Source of the DNA: UBA1731 sp045595285
Lineage (GTDB): Bacteria; Verrucomicrobiota; Kiritimatiellia; RFP12; UBA1067
Assembly (NCBI GenBank): GCA_045595285.1
Contig: JAZOAC010000067.1
Span: 1-64,000 of the forward strand
Direction: 5' to 3'
Length of the DNA stretch: 64,000 bases
Part shown: in pieces, positions 51,187-61,100 of the stretch
How positions within the stretch are numbered: the stretch's first letter is position 1
Layout of the letters: every line of letters begins with the position of its first letter
Program-made: the position numbers and the translations under genes
Notes under the pieces: model-generated
What the model was told of the DNA's origin: nothing
The model's database searches: none
The model's input: only the letters and a program-made list of their open reading frames with translations

Positions 51187-52404
51187 ATGGCAACGAATAA
51201 GAAATCCAGCAATATGGTGATCGCACAGTCCGGAGGTCCTTCCATGGTGATCAATGCCTCGCTCGTCGGAGCGGTGATCGCCGCCAAGAAGGCCGGAGCC
51301 AGAATAGGCAAGATTCTCGGTGCGCGCCATGGCATACAGGGGATTCTCGGCAGGGACTATATTGATCTGCGCAAACCGTCTGCAAAGAAGCTTGAGGCGA
51401 TTGCGCTCACGCCATCCTCCGCTCTCGGCAGCTGCCGCATGAAGCCAAAGGCCGAGGACTGCCGCAGTATATTTGAGGAGTTTAAGCGTCTGGATGTCGG
51501 CTTCTTCTTCTACATTGGCGGAAACGATTCCGCAGATGCGGCCCGCATTATCGGTGAGGAGGCCGAGAAGGACGGCTATCCGCTCGTTGTGTACCATATT
51601 CCGAAGACAATAGACAATGACCTGCGCAGCTGCGACCATACGCCTGGTTTCGCCTCCGCCGCACGGTTTGTGGCGTGTGCCCTCAAGGGCGACGATCTCG
51701 ACAATCGCGCACTTGGCGGCGTGAAGATCGATGTCATCATGGGGCGCGACGCCGGCTTCCTCACCGCGGCCTCTGCGCTGGCCCGCGAGAACAAGGGCGA
51801 CGGCCCCCATCTCATCTATCTTCCGGAACGCCCGTTCTCGCTTGACGGGTTCGTGAAGGATGTTCAGGGCGCGGTGAAGAAATACGGACGCTGCGTCGTG
51901 GCCGTCTCTGAAGGCATTCGCGATGAAAGCGGCGAATCCATCGGAGCCCGTTTCGCCGGCGGCGAAACGGATTCCCACGGGAATGTCCAGATGTCCGGAA
52001 CCGGTGCGCTCGGCGACTATCTCGCCAAGTACTTGAAGGAGAATACGGAGATTAAGCGTGTCCGCGCCGATACATTTGGGTATCTTCAGCGTAGCTTCCC
52101 CGGAGTCGCGAGCGATGTGGATGTTGAAGAGGCCGGAATGGCGGGCTATGCCGCTGTACAGGCCGCGCTTTTGGCGGCGAAGGGCATTGACGGCGTGCCC
52201 GTGAAGGGGACTATTGGCATCGGGCGCGCCAAGGGCAAGAAGTATAGGCCAGAGTTCACGGCGCTTCCGGCGCAGGCGGCGGCAAAGTTCACGCGTTCGA
52301 TGCCCGACAGGTATATCGCGAAGAACGGGCATGATGTCACAAAGGCATTCATCGATTACGTGAAGCCGATTGTCGGAGATATTCCGCATTGCGAAATATT
52401 CTGA
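51187..52404 (+). CDS. diphosphate-dependent phosphofructokinase
   Basis: 405 residues. MVIAQSGGPSMVINASLVGA begins the fold. The phosphoryl-donor site reads FFFYIGGNDSADAARIIGEE: GGND instead of the GGDGS of ATP-dependent enzymes marks PPi-type enzymes. The active-site loop is YHIPKTIDNDLRSCDHTPGF (PKTIDND), followed by VKIDVIMGRDAGFLTAASAL. It would make fructose-1,6-bisphosphate reversibly in glycolysis, saving ATP, common in anaerobes. ATG 51187 has GGAGGAAAAGGA upstream. It overlaps nothing; the ABC ATPase gene starts four bases after its stop. Confidence 0.85.
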   Translation: MATNKKSSNMVIAQSGGPSMVINASLVGAVIAAKKAGARIGKILGARHGIQGILGRDYIDLRKPSAKKLEAIALTPSSALGSCRMKPKAEDCRSIFEEFKRLDVGFFFYIGGNDSADAARIIGEEAEKDGYPLVVYHIPKTIDNDLRSCDHTPGFASAARFVACALKGDDLDNRALGGVKIDVIMGRDAGFLTAASALARENKGDGPHLIYLPERPFSLDGFVKDVQGAVKKYGRCVVAVSEGIRDESGESIGARFAGGETDSHGNVQMSGTGALGDYLAKYLKENTEIKRVRADTFGYLQRSFPGVASDVDVEEAGMAGYAAVQAALLAAKGIDGVPVKGTIGIGRAKGKKYRPEFTALPAQAAAKFTRSMPDRYIAKNGHDVTKAFIDYVKPIVGDIPHCEIF

Positions 52405-52408
52405 AGGC

Positions 52409-53164
52409 ATGGAGGCGATAGACGACTTGAATAATTCTGTCGATGTAATCTCCCTGGAAGGGGTCTCTTTTTCCTATAGACCGGAGTGTGAGGTCCTGAA
52501 AGACGTATCGATCTCCGTCGCGCGGGGGGAGCAGGTCGCGTTGATAGGTGCAAACGGCGCAGGGAAATCCACGTTGCTCAAGCTTTTTGTCGGGCTTGTT
52601 TCCCCTCGGTCCGGGACCGTAAAGGTGTGCGGCATGCCAGTGGAGCGCGCCAATCTTGCCGCCGTGCGACGTGTCGCCGGATATGTGTTCCAGGATGCGG
52701 AAAGTCAGCTCTTCCTGTCGAACGTCTGGGAGGATGTCGCATTCGGCCCGAGGAACGAAGGAGTAGACGAATCTGAGGTGCGTCGTCGGACGGACGATGC
52801 ATTGGCGTCTGTCGGCATTTCGCATCTCTCCACTGAGCACGTCTATAGGTTGAGCGGTGGACAGAAGCGGCTTGCGTCCATAGCGACAGTGCTTTCGCTG
52901 CGTCCCGAGGTTCTGCTTCTGGACGAACCGACGCTCGCCCTTGATCCGCGCAACCGCCGTATGGTGATTCATGCACTGCGTGAGTTGCCGTGCGCAAAAC
53001 TCATCGCTACACATGATCTAGATTTTGTTCTTGATACATGTTCTCGTGTGCTGATGATGTCAGAGGGAAGGATTGTTGCGGCGGGTACGCCTTCTGATGT
53101 CCTTGGCAACCGTGGGCTTCTCGAAGCCAATGGTTTGGAGCTACCCCTTTCCTGCGTCCGCTGA
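52409..53164 (+). CDS. CbiO/EcfA-type ABC transporter ATPase, orphan
   Basis: 251 residues. Walker A ALIGANGAGKSTLLKLFVGL, Q-loop VFQDAESQLFLSNVWEDVAF (the QDAESQLF form typical of CbiO/EcfA ATPases), signature RLSGGQKRLASIATVLS, Walker B VLLLDEPTLALDP and switch LIATHDLDF. It is expected to drive an ECF-type transporter for a vitamin or metal, but neither the T membrane subunit nor an S subunit is adjacent. The frame is open from 52370, inside the preceding gene; ATG 52409 is used. Confidence 0.8.
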   Translation: MEAIDDLNNSVDVISLEGVSFSYRPECEVLKDVSISVARGEQVALIGANGAGKSTLLKLFVGLVSPRSGTVKVCGMPVERANLAAVRRVAGYVFQDAESQLFLSNVWEDVAFGPRNEGVDESEVRRRTDDALASVGISHLSTEHVYRLSGGQKRLASIATVLSLRPEVLLLDEPTLALDPRNRRMVIHALRELPCAKLIATHDLDFVLDTCSRVLMMSEGRIVAAGTPSDVLGNRGLLEANGLELPLSCVR

Positions 53165-53265
53165 AAATCCCAAAAGGGGAGACATGCGGATCGGATATGC
53201 CTGGGTCCTTGCTTGTTTCAAGTTGCGATAAAATTGTAAAAATCAGGGATGATTTATTGTAGCGC

Positions 53266-53334
53266 CAAGATTTCTTTTTTGTGGTTGAAAAAAAAAGTTT
53301 TTGATACCATGGCTACCAATCAAAGAAAGGATTC
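53266..53334 (+). promoter_or_regulatory. duplicated promoter/leader region, copy 1
   Basis: CAAGATTTCTTTTTTGTGG, then TTG with an A9 tract, GTTTTTGATACCATGGCTAC and CAATCAAAGAAAGGATTC. It matches 62015-62085 nearly base for base; the only difference I see is at the A-tract end (A9-G here, A10-TG there). It could hold a -35 (TTGAAA) and an operator with TTGATAC and GCTACCAA as imperfect inverted half-sites. The gene starts 70 bases on, after a CTATCCC/GGGATAG hairpin and a 14-codon frame (53356). Confidence 0.7.
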
Positions 53335-53403
53335 TATCCCGCCTATGGGATAGCAATGAAAATGCGTTTGAAATTTTCATTAGGGTGTACCAGAGTTTAG
53401 CCC

Positions 53404-55434
53404 ATGGAGTATCTCGATAGTTGCCGAAGTGGTAGAAAAGTGTCTGCCGATAAAATCTTATCGGTCAGAGGGTTGTTGTTTCTGTCGTTGGTGTTTGCGG
53501 CATCATTTCAGGTGGTGGCGGAATTGCTGCCGCCGGAGATTGGGTTGGGCTGGACGAACGGCTGGGTCCGGGAATGGCACAGGGAAGTGCCAGGACTCAA
53601 GGTCTGTGATTCCAGCAAAGAACTTTCTGATGGATTGACCCGTGTAGTGCGGCGATGGACATGGGAAGGGACAGTTCCGCTGAAGCAGGTGACTCTTGGC
53701 GTAAAGTATCGCATATCGGGGAATTCTCGTCGTCTGAAGCCGTTTATGCCTGGCATACTTCTCTATGGCAATCCATCAAACAAAGGCCGTGCCGATGGCC
53801 GTGTTCCGGTGTTTGCCGGCGAAAAGGGCGAGTTTGCGATTTTCGAAGAGCACCGTCTGCCGATGCCGTTTGCATTGCTTGAGGATTCTTCAACCAGGGA
53901 GTTCTCGGCAATTCATGTGCTTCCGTCTCCGATTCGGGGAGAAGAGCGCGAGGATCTGTGGTGGAGCCTGGGTGTCGAGGTTGTCGATGGCGGCACCGAT
54001 ATCGTAATGCTGTCTGGACCTGTAGGCTACAACCGACGGCGTTCGGTTGTGAAGGCGCGCCAGCGCAAGGCCATGGTCTATGACAATGCCTACATCACTC
54101 TATATCCGGGACAGGTTGTTGAGAAGACTTTCTGGATCCAGACCGGGCGGTCTGCGGAAAATGCATTTGGCTTCGAAAAGGCGCTTAGAGCATCCTTGGA
54201 CATCTTCAAGCCTTATGACGCCACGAGATATGCATCGATGGATGAGATTGTGCGGTCGAAGAGAAAGTTTGCTCTGTCGCGCTGGATTGAAGGCCCCGCC
54301 CATGGTGCCTGCGGATTTGACATGTACGACCTTCGTTTCGAGTGGAGGCATCTCACGCTCGGGTGGTGCGGATGCGCCGCGACATGCGGCTATGCTTTGC
54401 CGGTTCTTAATCTCGATCCGGACGATTGGGTAAAGGCGCAGCGTTCGTTGGATTTTCTGTGCGACGTTTTCACGGATACGGTGGAGACGAACGGTCTGTT
54501 CCGTGTCACGTTCGACATGAAGACAGGGGAGACCTACGGTGCTGACGCGGCGGCGTACGACAAAAGAAGGGGGGATCCCGTTTCCTGCGGACAGGCAATT
54601 TATTCCATCCTCAAGGCGATACGGTTTGCGGAGAAGCCGGAAGGTCAAGGGCGGCTGAACACTACAAAATGGCGCAGGTTTGTTGAGAAGGCGGCGGATG
54701 CAATGGCTTCTGACATACTCCGCAAAGATTGGAAGGAACCGCTGTCCACAGGGCCTGGATTCATGGTTGCGCCGCTCACGGTCGCATTTGAGATATTCGG
54801 GAAAAAACGGTATCTTGCGGCGGCAAAGAAACTTGCAGCCGTGTTCGAACGCCGCTATTTCGGATACGATGAGGTTTATTGGGGCGGAACGCTTGACGCC
54901 TCATGCGAGGATAAGGAAGGCGCATACGCGGCGTTTCAGGGATATGTCGAACTGCTCCGCCACGCCGTCAAGGTAAAGGATGCCGCCGCCGAGCTCAGGT
55001 ACTCCCGCCTTGCCCGTCACGCGATGAACATGATGCTCACCTACACCATGGTGTGGGACGCAACCTATCCGCCGGGACGTCTTAGCGACCATGCGTTCAA
55101 GTCCACGGGATGGACGGTTGTCTCCGCCCAGAACCAGCATCTTGACGCTTTTGGCGTGTTGACGACTCCTGAGATATGGTGGATGGGCGATTACCTGAAG
55201 GATGATCGACTGAAGAAACTTGCGAGCGTCATGTACCGCAGCTGCTTTCAGCTTACGGATTCGTCAGGCTCTCTGGGAGAACAGATCCAGCAGACGAATT
55301 TCGCTCAGCAGGGCGACATGAGCGACGTGCGGAAGCTGCGCGGAGGATATGCCGAACGATGGACGGTGTTCTGGCTGACGGCGCATTTCTTGAACGCCGC
55401 CGCTCAATTTGCCGAAATGGGAGTGGATCTGTGA
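53404..55434 (+). CDS. secreted (alpha/alpha)6-barrel-like protein
   Basis: 676 residues. A signal peptide is at residues 20-40 (SVRGLLFLSLVFAASFQVVA), preceded by an unusually long basic N-region, so the true start could be a later codon. The first ~250 residues are a beta-sandwich-like domain (WTWEGTVPLKQVTLGVKYRI, YDNAYITLYPGQVVEKTFWI). The rest is helical and repeats the pattern of six-hairpin glycosidases: WCGCAATCGYALPVLNLDPD, SCGQAIYSILKAIRFAEKPE, FEIFGKKRYLAAAKKLAAVF, YSRLARHAMNMMLTYTMVWD. I cannot assign a CAZy family or catalytic residues. It is headed by the duplicated promoter region and followed by two further secreted proteins. Confidence 0.55.
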   Translation: MEYLDSCRSGRKVSADKILSVRGLLFLSLVFAASFQVVAELLPPEIGLGWTNGWVREWHREVPGLKVCDSSKELSDGLTRVVRRWTWEGTVPLKQVTLGVKYRISGNSRRLKPFMPGILLYGNPSNKGRADGRVPVFAGEKGEFAIFEEHRLPMPFALLEDSSTREFSAIHVLPSPIRGEEREDLWWSLGVEVVDGGTDIVMLSGPVGYNRRRSVVKARQRKAMVYDNAYITLYPGQVVEKTFWIQTGRSAENAFGFEKALRASLDIFKPYDATRYASMDEIVRSKRKFALSRWIEGPAHGACGFDMYDLRFEWRHLTLGWCGCAATCGYALPVLNLDPDDWVKAQRSLDFLCDVFTDTVETNGLFRVTFDMKTGETYGADAAAYDKRRGDPVSCGQAIYSILKAIRFAEKPEGQGRLNTTKWRRFVEKAADAMASDILRKDWKEPLSTGPGFMVAPLTVAFEIFGKKRYLAAAKKLAAVFERRYFGYDEVYWGGTLDASCEDKEGAYAAFQGYVELLRHAVKVKDAAAELRYSRLARHAMNMMLTYTMVWDATYPPGRLSDHAFKSTGWTVVSAQNQHLDAFGVLTTPEIWWMGDYLKDDRLKKLASVMYRSCFQLTDSSGSLGEQIQQTNFAQQGDMSDVRKLRGGYAERWTVFWLTAHFLNAAAQFAEMGVDL

Positions 55435-55465
55435 AACGTTTCAGCCATACAACAGGAGGAATACA

Positions 55466-58150
55466 ATGAAGATAATCTGCACAAACTTGCCGACATCCGC
55501 GAGTGCGTTGCTTCTCATGTCTACCATGGGATGCGTTCCGCTATTGGTGAATGCGGGTACCGCGACATTGCTTCCTGCTGCCGACAACCGCGGCGATTCG
55601 TTCTATACCGCGTCAAGTTGGGATCCTGCCGTCGCTCCAAACAAGCAGGATGGAACCCAGAATCCTGATGGCGCTGACACGGATTTTGTGGTCTGCGACA
55701 ATATAAGGCTAGTGCCGCACGAGACTACCGTTGAGTATGTGTTCGGCGGCAGATCTCTTTCGGTGGGTGCGGCAGACCGTTCGTCAGGCGGCATATTCAA
55801 GCAGAAAGGCGACAGGCGATACATTTCGTTTTCCGACGTGCGCCTTTACAAAGGATCATGGGAGCAGCACAATAATAATTGGATGGGACTCAAGGGAGAT
55901 GCCACTGTCTATTCTCCCGCCTCGGATCCTTTTGTGTTCAGATTCAAAGAGCAGTTCGAAAACAAGTTGAATTTCCGATTTCACGGAGACAGGAATTCTG
56001 CGGTAAGGATTGATTGGATAGCAGAGCATTCCAATAAAAAGCCGATATATCTGCAGGCCGATCAGTCAGAAACATATTCCGGCTCTTGGATCATAGGGAC
56101 AAATGTCTACATATACGCTTTCAAAAGTTTAGACTTTGGCGGAAACGAGACTTCGGCAATGCAGTTCGGCAAGCCGCTTGAGGATTTCAATCCTGCGGCT
56201 CTGGTCATGGAAAAGGGTTCTATGCTACGTTATGAGCTTGGCAATCCCCGTAAATTCGCCGCCAGCGACAATCGCGGGCTTACGGTGGACGCGGAAGGGG
56301 GCTTTGCCACCTATCGTCTCGTGAATGGATTCAAGCATGACTTTGGATGGCCGATTGCCGGAAAAGGAGCATTGAAAATTACAGGGAATGGAACTTTCAA
56401 TTTGCGGGCATCATGCGGTGTGCAGTTGTGTGTGGAAGAGGGGCTGACAAAGCTGACGCTCTGCGACGGCGCTTCGATAACTGCTGCAGGCGGCCTACTT
56501 CTCCGTGATGGCGGGATGTTCTCGCTGGAGAAGGATACGGACCGCGTAACTGTGCACAATATTGATGCGGCAAATGCAATGATCAAGCTTCCGGTTTCGG
56601 CAGACGGCAAGTCCTGCGCACTGCTGCGCCTTGCCGGGAATGTGAATCTTTCGGGCGTGACTTCAATAGGGTTTACTCAGGTGCCGTTGGTTTCCGAGAG
56701 AATTGATGTTCCGGTCATCGCAATAGACTCTTCGGTTGAAAGAGTCTTTGATTCAGACGATTTCAATCCATACGGAGTTACTGGCGCACAGTTGCCGAAT
56801 GCGTCCGGAGTGAAGGTTGTGCGTGATGCGGAGACAGGGGATCAGATTGTGTATGTCACATTGATTCCTTGCGTCAAGACCTGTGTGTCAGACGGGAACT
56901 CCAATCCCGGGCATTTTGCGGCATGGGCATGGGGTGATAAGAGCATTGATCCGGCGGTCGGGGACGGGAACAATTATCTTACGTGGAATACGCATATCAT
57001 GCACAATGGAGAAGGTGAAGAGTTTACAGTCCCCGGGTCGTCTCTCATACTGTACAATCCCACAAAAGAGGGCTTTTCATTCAACCTAAGGCATAAGAAG
57101 ACAATATGTCCACATCTTCTGGCGCTGGACAGATCTATTGTGGAAGCATTCAGTTATTATACCGGCAATACGCCTAACAAAGGACAGCCGCACGAGTTGG
57201 CGGGACATGTTGAAGTGCAGACTACGCCAGGGAACAAGTTTACGCTTTCGGCAAAGCGTTCTCAGATCAACGTGAGCGCGTGCATTACAGGAACGGGAAC
57301 GATCCATGCGCGGTCGGAGTCCAGACTTTATACGCCGCAATGTACGGTTCAGGTGATGAGCGTCAATCCTGAATACCGTGGATATTTCCATGCGTACAAC
57401 AGTGTCGATGTCGTGACCAACACCATCGCCTTCAAAATAGCGGAGGAAGGCAATCTGGGCGGTAATCCGCACGTCTTTTCGTCTGATGCGTTCCGCCTTG
57501 GATACGGGTGCATATTCATGCCATCGGCAGAAGTGACCATTGATGACGGAAATCGGGGTGTTACGTTTGCCGCATCGACGAATGTAGAGAGCACGGTCAG
57601 GACAGGGCCTATCCTCGATCTGGCGTATGACTTCACCGTAAAAACTCCGGTCGTGTTCGAGTCCGGTGAGCTTGTGAAGACAAATTCAGGCACTTTTGCA
57701 TGGGGACTGGCAGGATCGACAGTGTCTGAAGGAACAAAGCTGTCGGTGAAAGGCGGTGCCGTTAAACCTCAGGGCTTCAATGCCTTTGGCCCTATGGAAA
57801 TCGCATTTGCGAAAGGAACTGTGCTTGCGATGGACTTCCCGTTGGCCGAAGACGATTCAAGATCCGCTTATGGTGTCGATATGCGCACTGTGCGCATGTC
57901 GCATGCCGATGAAAAGTTGGCCGTGCGTCTTGAAGCGGATGATGTAATTTCTACAAGATCCGTTTCGGTGCCGCTTGCAACATTCGCCGATTCGGCGTCT
58001 GCGGAGGCGTTCGTTGAATCTGTCGTCATATCCGCTCCCTGCGGTTGGAGAGTGGAGCTTTCTGTGTCTGCGCAGACGATTGGCGATGACAGCGTCGCTA
58101 CACTCAAGGCCGATCTCGTGAAGACAGGTTCACGTATCATAATCAGGTAA
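55466..58150 (+). CDS. large secreted beta-rich protein of unknown function
   Basis: 894 residues. The start is set by AGGAGG at 55454; an open frame from 55409 is not needed. Signal peptide IICTNLPTSASALLLMSTMG with possible lipobox Cys after TMG. The protein is built of beta-type segments with G/N-rich turns (DNRGDSFYTASSWDPAVAPN, LNFRFHGDRNSAVRIDWIAE, YSGSWIIGTNVYIYAF), apparently in two halves: a second begins near residue 470 (CVKTCVSDGNSNPGHFAAWA). It resembles autotransporter-like beta-solenoid passenger proteins of the PVC group. No catalytic motif is seen; it may bind carbohydrate or be a surface protein. Confidence 0.6.
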   Translation: MKIICTNLPTSASALLLMSTMGCVPLLVNAGTATLLPAADNRGDSFYTASSWDPAVAPNKQDGTQNPDGADTDFVVCDNIRLVPHETTVEYVFGGRSLSVGAADRSSGGIFKQKGDRRYISFSDVRLYKGSWEQHNNNWMGLKGDATVYSPASDPFVFRFKEQFENKLNFRFHGDRNSAVRIDWIAEHSNKKPIYLQADQSETYSGSWIIGTNVYIYAFKSLDFGGNETSAMQFGKPLEDFNPAALVMEKGSMLRYELGNPRKFAASDNRGLTVDAEGGFATYRLVNGFKHDFGWPIAGKGALKITGNGTFNLRASCGVQLCVEEGLTKLTLCDGASITAAGGLLLRDGGMFSLEKDTDRVTVHNIDAANAMIKLPVSADGKSCALLRLAGNVNLSGVTSIGFTQVPLVSERIDVPVIAIDSSVERVFDSDDFNPYGVTGAQLPNASGVKVVRDAETGDQIVYVTLIPCVKTCVSDGNSNPGHFAAWAWGDKSIDPAVGDGNNYLTWNTHIMHNGEGEEFTVPGSSLILYNPTKEGFSFNLRHKKTICPHLLALDRSIVEAFSYYTGNTPNKGQPHELAGHVEVQTTPGNKFTLSAKRSQINVSACITGTGTIHARSESRLYTPQCTVQVMSVNPEYRGYFHAYNSVDVVTNTIAFKIAEEGNLGGNPHVFSSDAFRLGYGCIFMPSAEVTIDDGNRGVTFAASTNVESTVRTGPILDLAYDFTVKTPVVFESGELVKTNSGTFAWGLAGSTVSEGTKLSVKGGAVKPQGFNAFGPMEIAFAKGTVLAMDFPLAEDDSRSAYGVDMRTVRMSHADEKLAVRLEADDVISTRSVSVPLATFADSASAEAFVESVVISAPCGWRVELSVSAQTIGDDSVATLKADLVKTGSRIIIR

Positions 58151-58157
58151 AAAGGGA

Positions 58158-61100
58158 ATGTTGAAAATGTTTTGCAGATTGTTTGTTCTTGGGGGAATCT
58201 CTGTCGCCTTGTCTACAACTTCCTTCTCGGCATCCAAATTCATTCTTCACGGCTGGGATCTTTCGGATACTCCGCCTGATGTGGTCGCCGCCAATATCGA
58301 CAAGTTTGCAGGATTGCCTGTCGATGGAATAACGCTTCATGTGCCGCCTACAGTACAGAAGGATGGCACCACCATACATTACCGATCCATAATGCAAGAT
58401 CCTCCGTGGCTGTATGAAAGTCTTGAGCGATACGAGTCTTCGCTGAAGAAGATTGCTGCGCACCCAGCCATAAAGGAGTCGTTCCTGAACTGTTTGTGGC
58501 TTTACAATCACGGCAACCGGCTTGATTGGCGGGATGATGCCCAATGGCGGCGTTTTGCCGGAAACATGCGCATGTTTGCGCGTCTGGCGAAGCGTTGCGG
58601 ACAGAAGGGTTTGTTCATAGATGCGGAAGACTATTCCAAGGAACGTCAATTTTACCGTCTCCCTCACGAACCGACATATGCTGAATGTGCCCGTCTGGCG
58701 CGTCAGCGCGGGCGTGAGGTGTTTTCCGCCGTGTTCGAGGAGTTTCCAGATGCGGTTGTCCTTTCGTTCTGGTTTTTCTCCGCCTGCCGCAGTGCTCTCG
58801 GAATGGATGACCCTGCTGCAGCCGTGAGTGAAGCCGGTCAGCTCTGGCCTCATTTCATAAATGGAATGCTTGACGCGATGCCTATGTCTGCGACCTTGGT
58901 TGATGGCGATGAGTGCGCTTACAAGTATGATTCCCGAATCGCTTTTAACGACGGTGCGATAAAGCAGGTGATGCGATCCATCCCGCTGGTCGCCCCGGAG
59001 AATCGCGATAAGTTTCGTGCCAGGATGCGTGTCGGCTTCGGTCAGTACATCGACATGTACGTGAACGACAAGAAACCGGGAAGTTCCTGGTATTTCGGTC
59101 CGGAAGGCGGTTCCCGCCTGGAGCACTTCCGCCGCAATCTTTCGGATGCTGCGCATACGGCGGAATATGTTTGGATATACGGCGAAAAACTTTCCTGGGT
59201 TGAATGGAAGGATGATTCCAGCGTGAAGATCCGTCGTCGCTATAGCCGCAAAAAGACATGGGAGTCGGCATTGCCGGGCCTTTCGGATGTGCTTGCGGAG
59301 CTGCGTGATCCAATAGGTGCGGCGGTGGCGAAAGCCAAGCAGTTGAGGTCTGACGGGTGTGAAAATCTTTATCCTGTAAATGTCCGCAAGAAATGGACAT
59401 GGTTCGACAAGAAGAAAAGCGGCGGAACCTTCACGGCGGTGGCGGGGCGAGATTCAAGCCTTTCGACCGTTGAAGCAACAGGGGTTGAAAACGGCGCTTG
59501 GCATGTGCCGATGGATTCTGTGCGTGAAGGGGATGCATACGTGGTTGATTTGTGGATTCAAGGCGAATGCGATGGATACGCCGAGGTCATTTGGCGAACG
59601 GGTAAGGCTCCGTTCAACTGGAAGTTGGGAAGGTTCCCGATTCCCGTGTCCGAGCAATGTAAGGATGGCCGTCGCAGATGCACCAGGATACTCCATGTGC
59701 CTGTTGGCGTGGACGGGTTGATGTTCAGGATCAATGCAGAGCGGATGACGCCGGGATCAAAGGCGTCATTTGAGGATATCGGGATATTCAAGATCAAACC
59801 GCCGCCACGACCTCCCCGTCCGCTGTTCGAGAACGGTGGTTCGTGCTGGTATATCGCCGTGCCGGACGGTGCACCCAGGCCTGTACTGTATGCGGCAAGT
59901 GAGCTTGCGGATGTGGTGCATCGGATATCGGGTGCTGAATTGAAGACCATTTCAGTCAAGGAGGCACCGAAAACGAACGTCATCCGGCTGGTTCAGGACG
60001 GGAACAGTTTGGCGGATTCGTTTTCCGTGGACACCGCTCCGGGCAAGATTGAGCTCAAGGGGTCATCGCCTCGCGCCGTTCTTTTTGCCGTTTATGCATT
60101 TCTGCGGGATCGGCTTGGGGCGCGTTGGTATTGGCCAGGAAAGGATGGAGAGTTTCTGCCGCGCCTTTCGGTCTGGGATGTGGAAAAGTGGCATAAAGAA
60201 TATCGGCCGTTTTTTGGATACAGGGAGATGTCCATTTGCGGAATTCCCGGGCATCGCCATGAGGATACCGAGCGGTGGTTCCCAAAGGTTTTTCTCAATT
60301 GCGGGTTGAACACCCCTAAACTGAGGGAAGAAATAGGACTCGTTGTTCGAGCCCATGGACACAGCGTATCCTTGCCGGAAAACATGAAATTGAGGGAATC
60401 GCTTTTCTCCAACCATCCTGAATGGTTCTCGATGATCAACGGGAAGCGCGACATAAAGGGGATCGCCGGATGCTGGAGCAACGAGGGATACTTCAATTAT
60501 GTGGTGGACAAGCTGTGCGCAGATATTACCAAGAATAAAGCCAGTATCGCATATTACTGTACGGCGGACATCATTCCGCGTTGCGAGTGTGAGCAATGTA
60601 CGCGTAATCCGGACAAATCGGTACGTTGGTGGAATTACTATGCGCGCATCATCAAGTCCGTAAGGAAACGCATTCCGAATGTGCGTTTTGCAGGATTGGC
60701 ATATCAGGAATACCGTTCTGTGCCTGGAGTTTCGGTGGAGGATGTGGATTTCGTGGAATATTGCCACTACAACCGCTGCTATTTCCATCCGTTGGATAAT
60801 GGCGCATGCGAGATGAACGTCAACTCCATGAAAGAGTTCAGGAAATGGGGCGAGAAGGCACCCTTGAGTTTCTATGGATATGAGTTTGACGTGTTCAAAC
60901 AGCCCATGTACCTTCCTTTGTGGAACGTGTTTGCGGATGAGATGAAGGTCTATCGCAAGATGGGACTTAAACGGGTCAAGACCGAGTATCCGGTCAATAT
61001 GCACAGGCTTATGAGCAAAAAGGACCCTTTGCCGAAATCCGGCATTCTGCAGTATGCGTCGCGTCTTTCAGCCTATGCGTGGGCAACACTTGCTTTCGAC

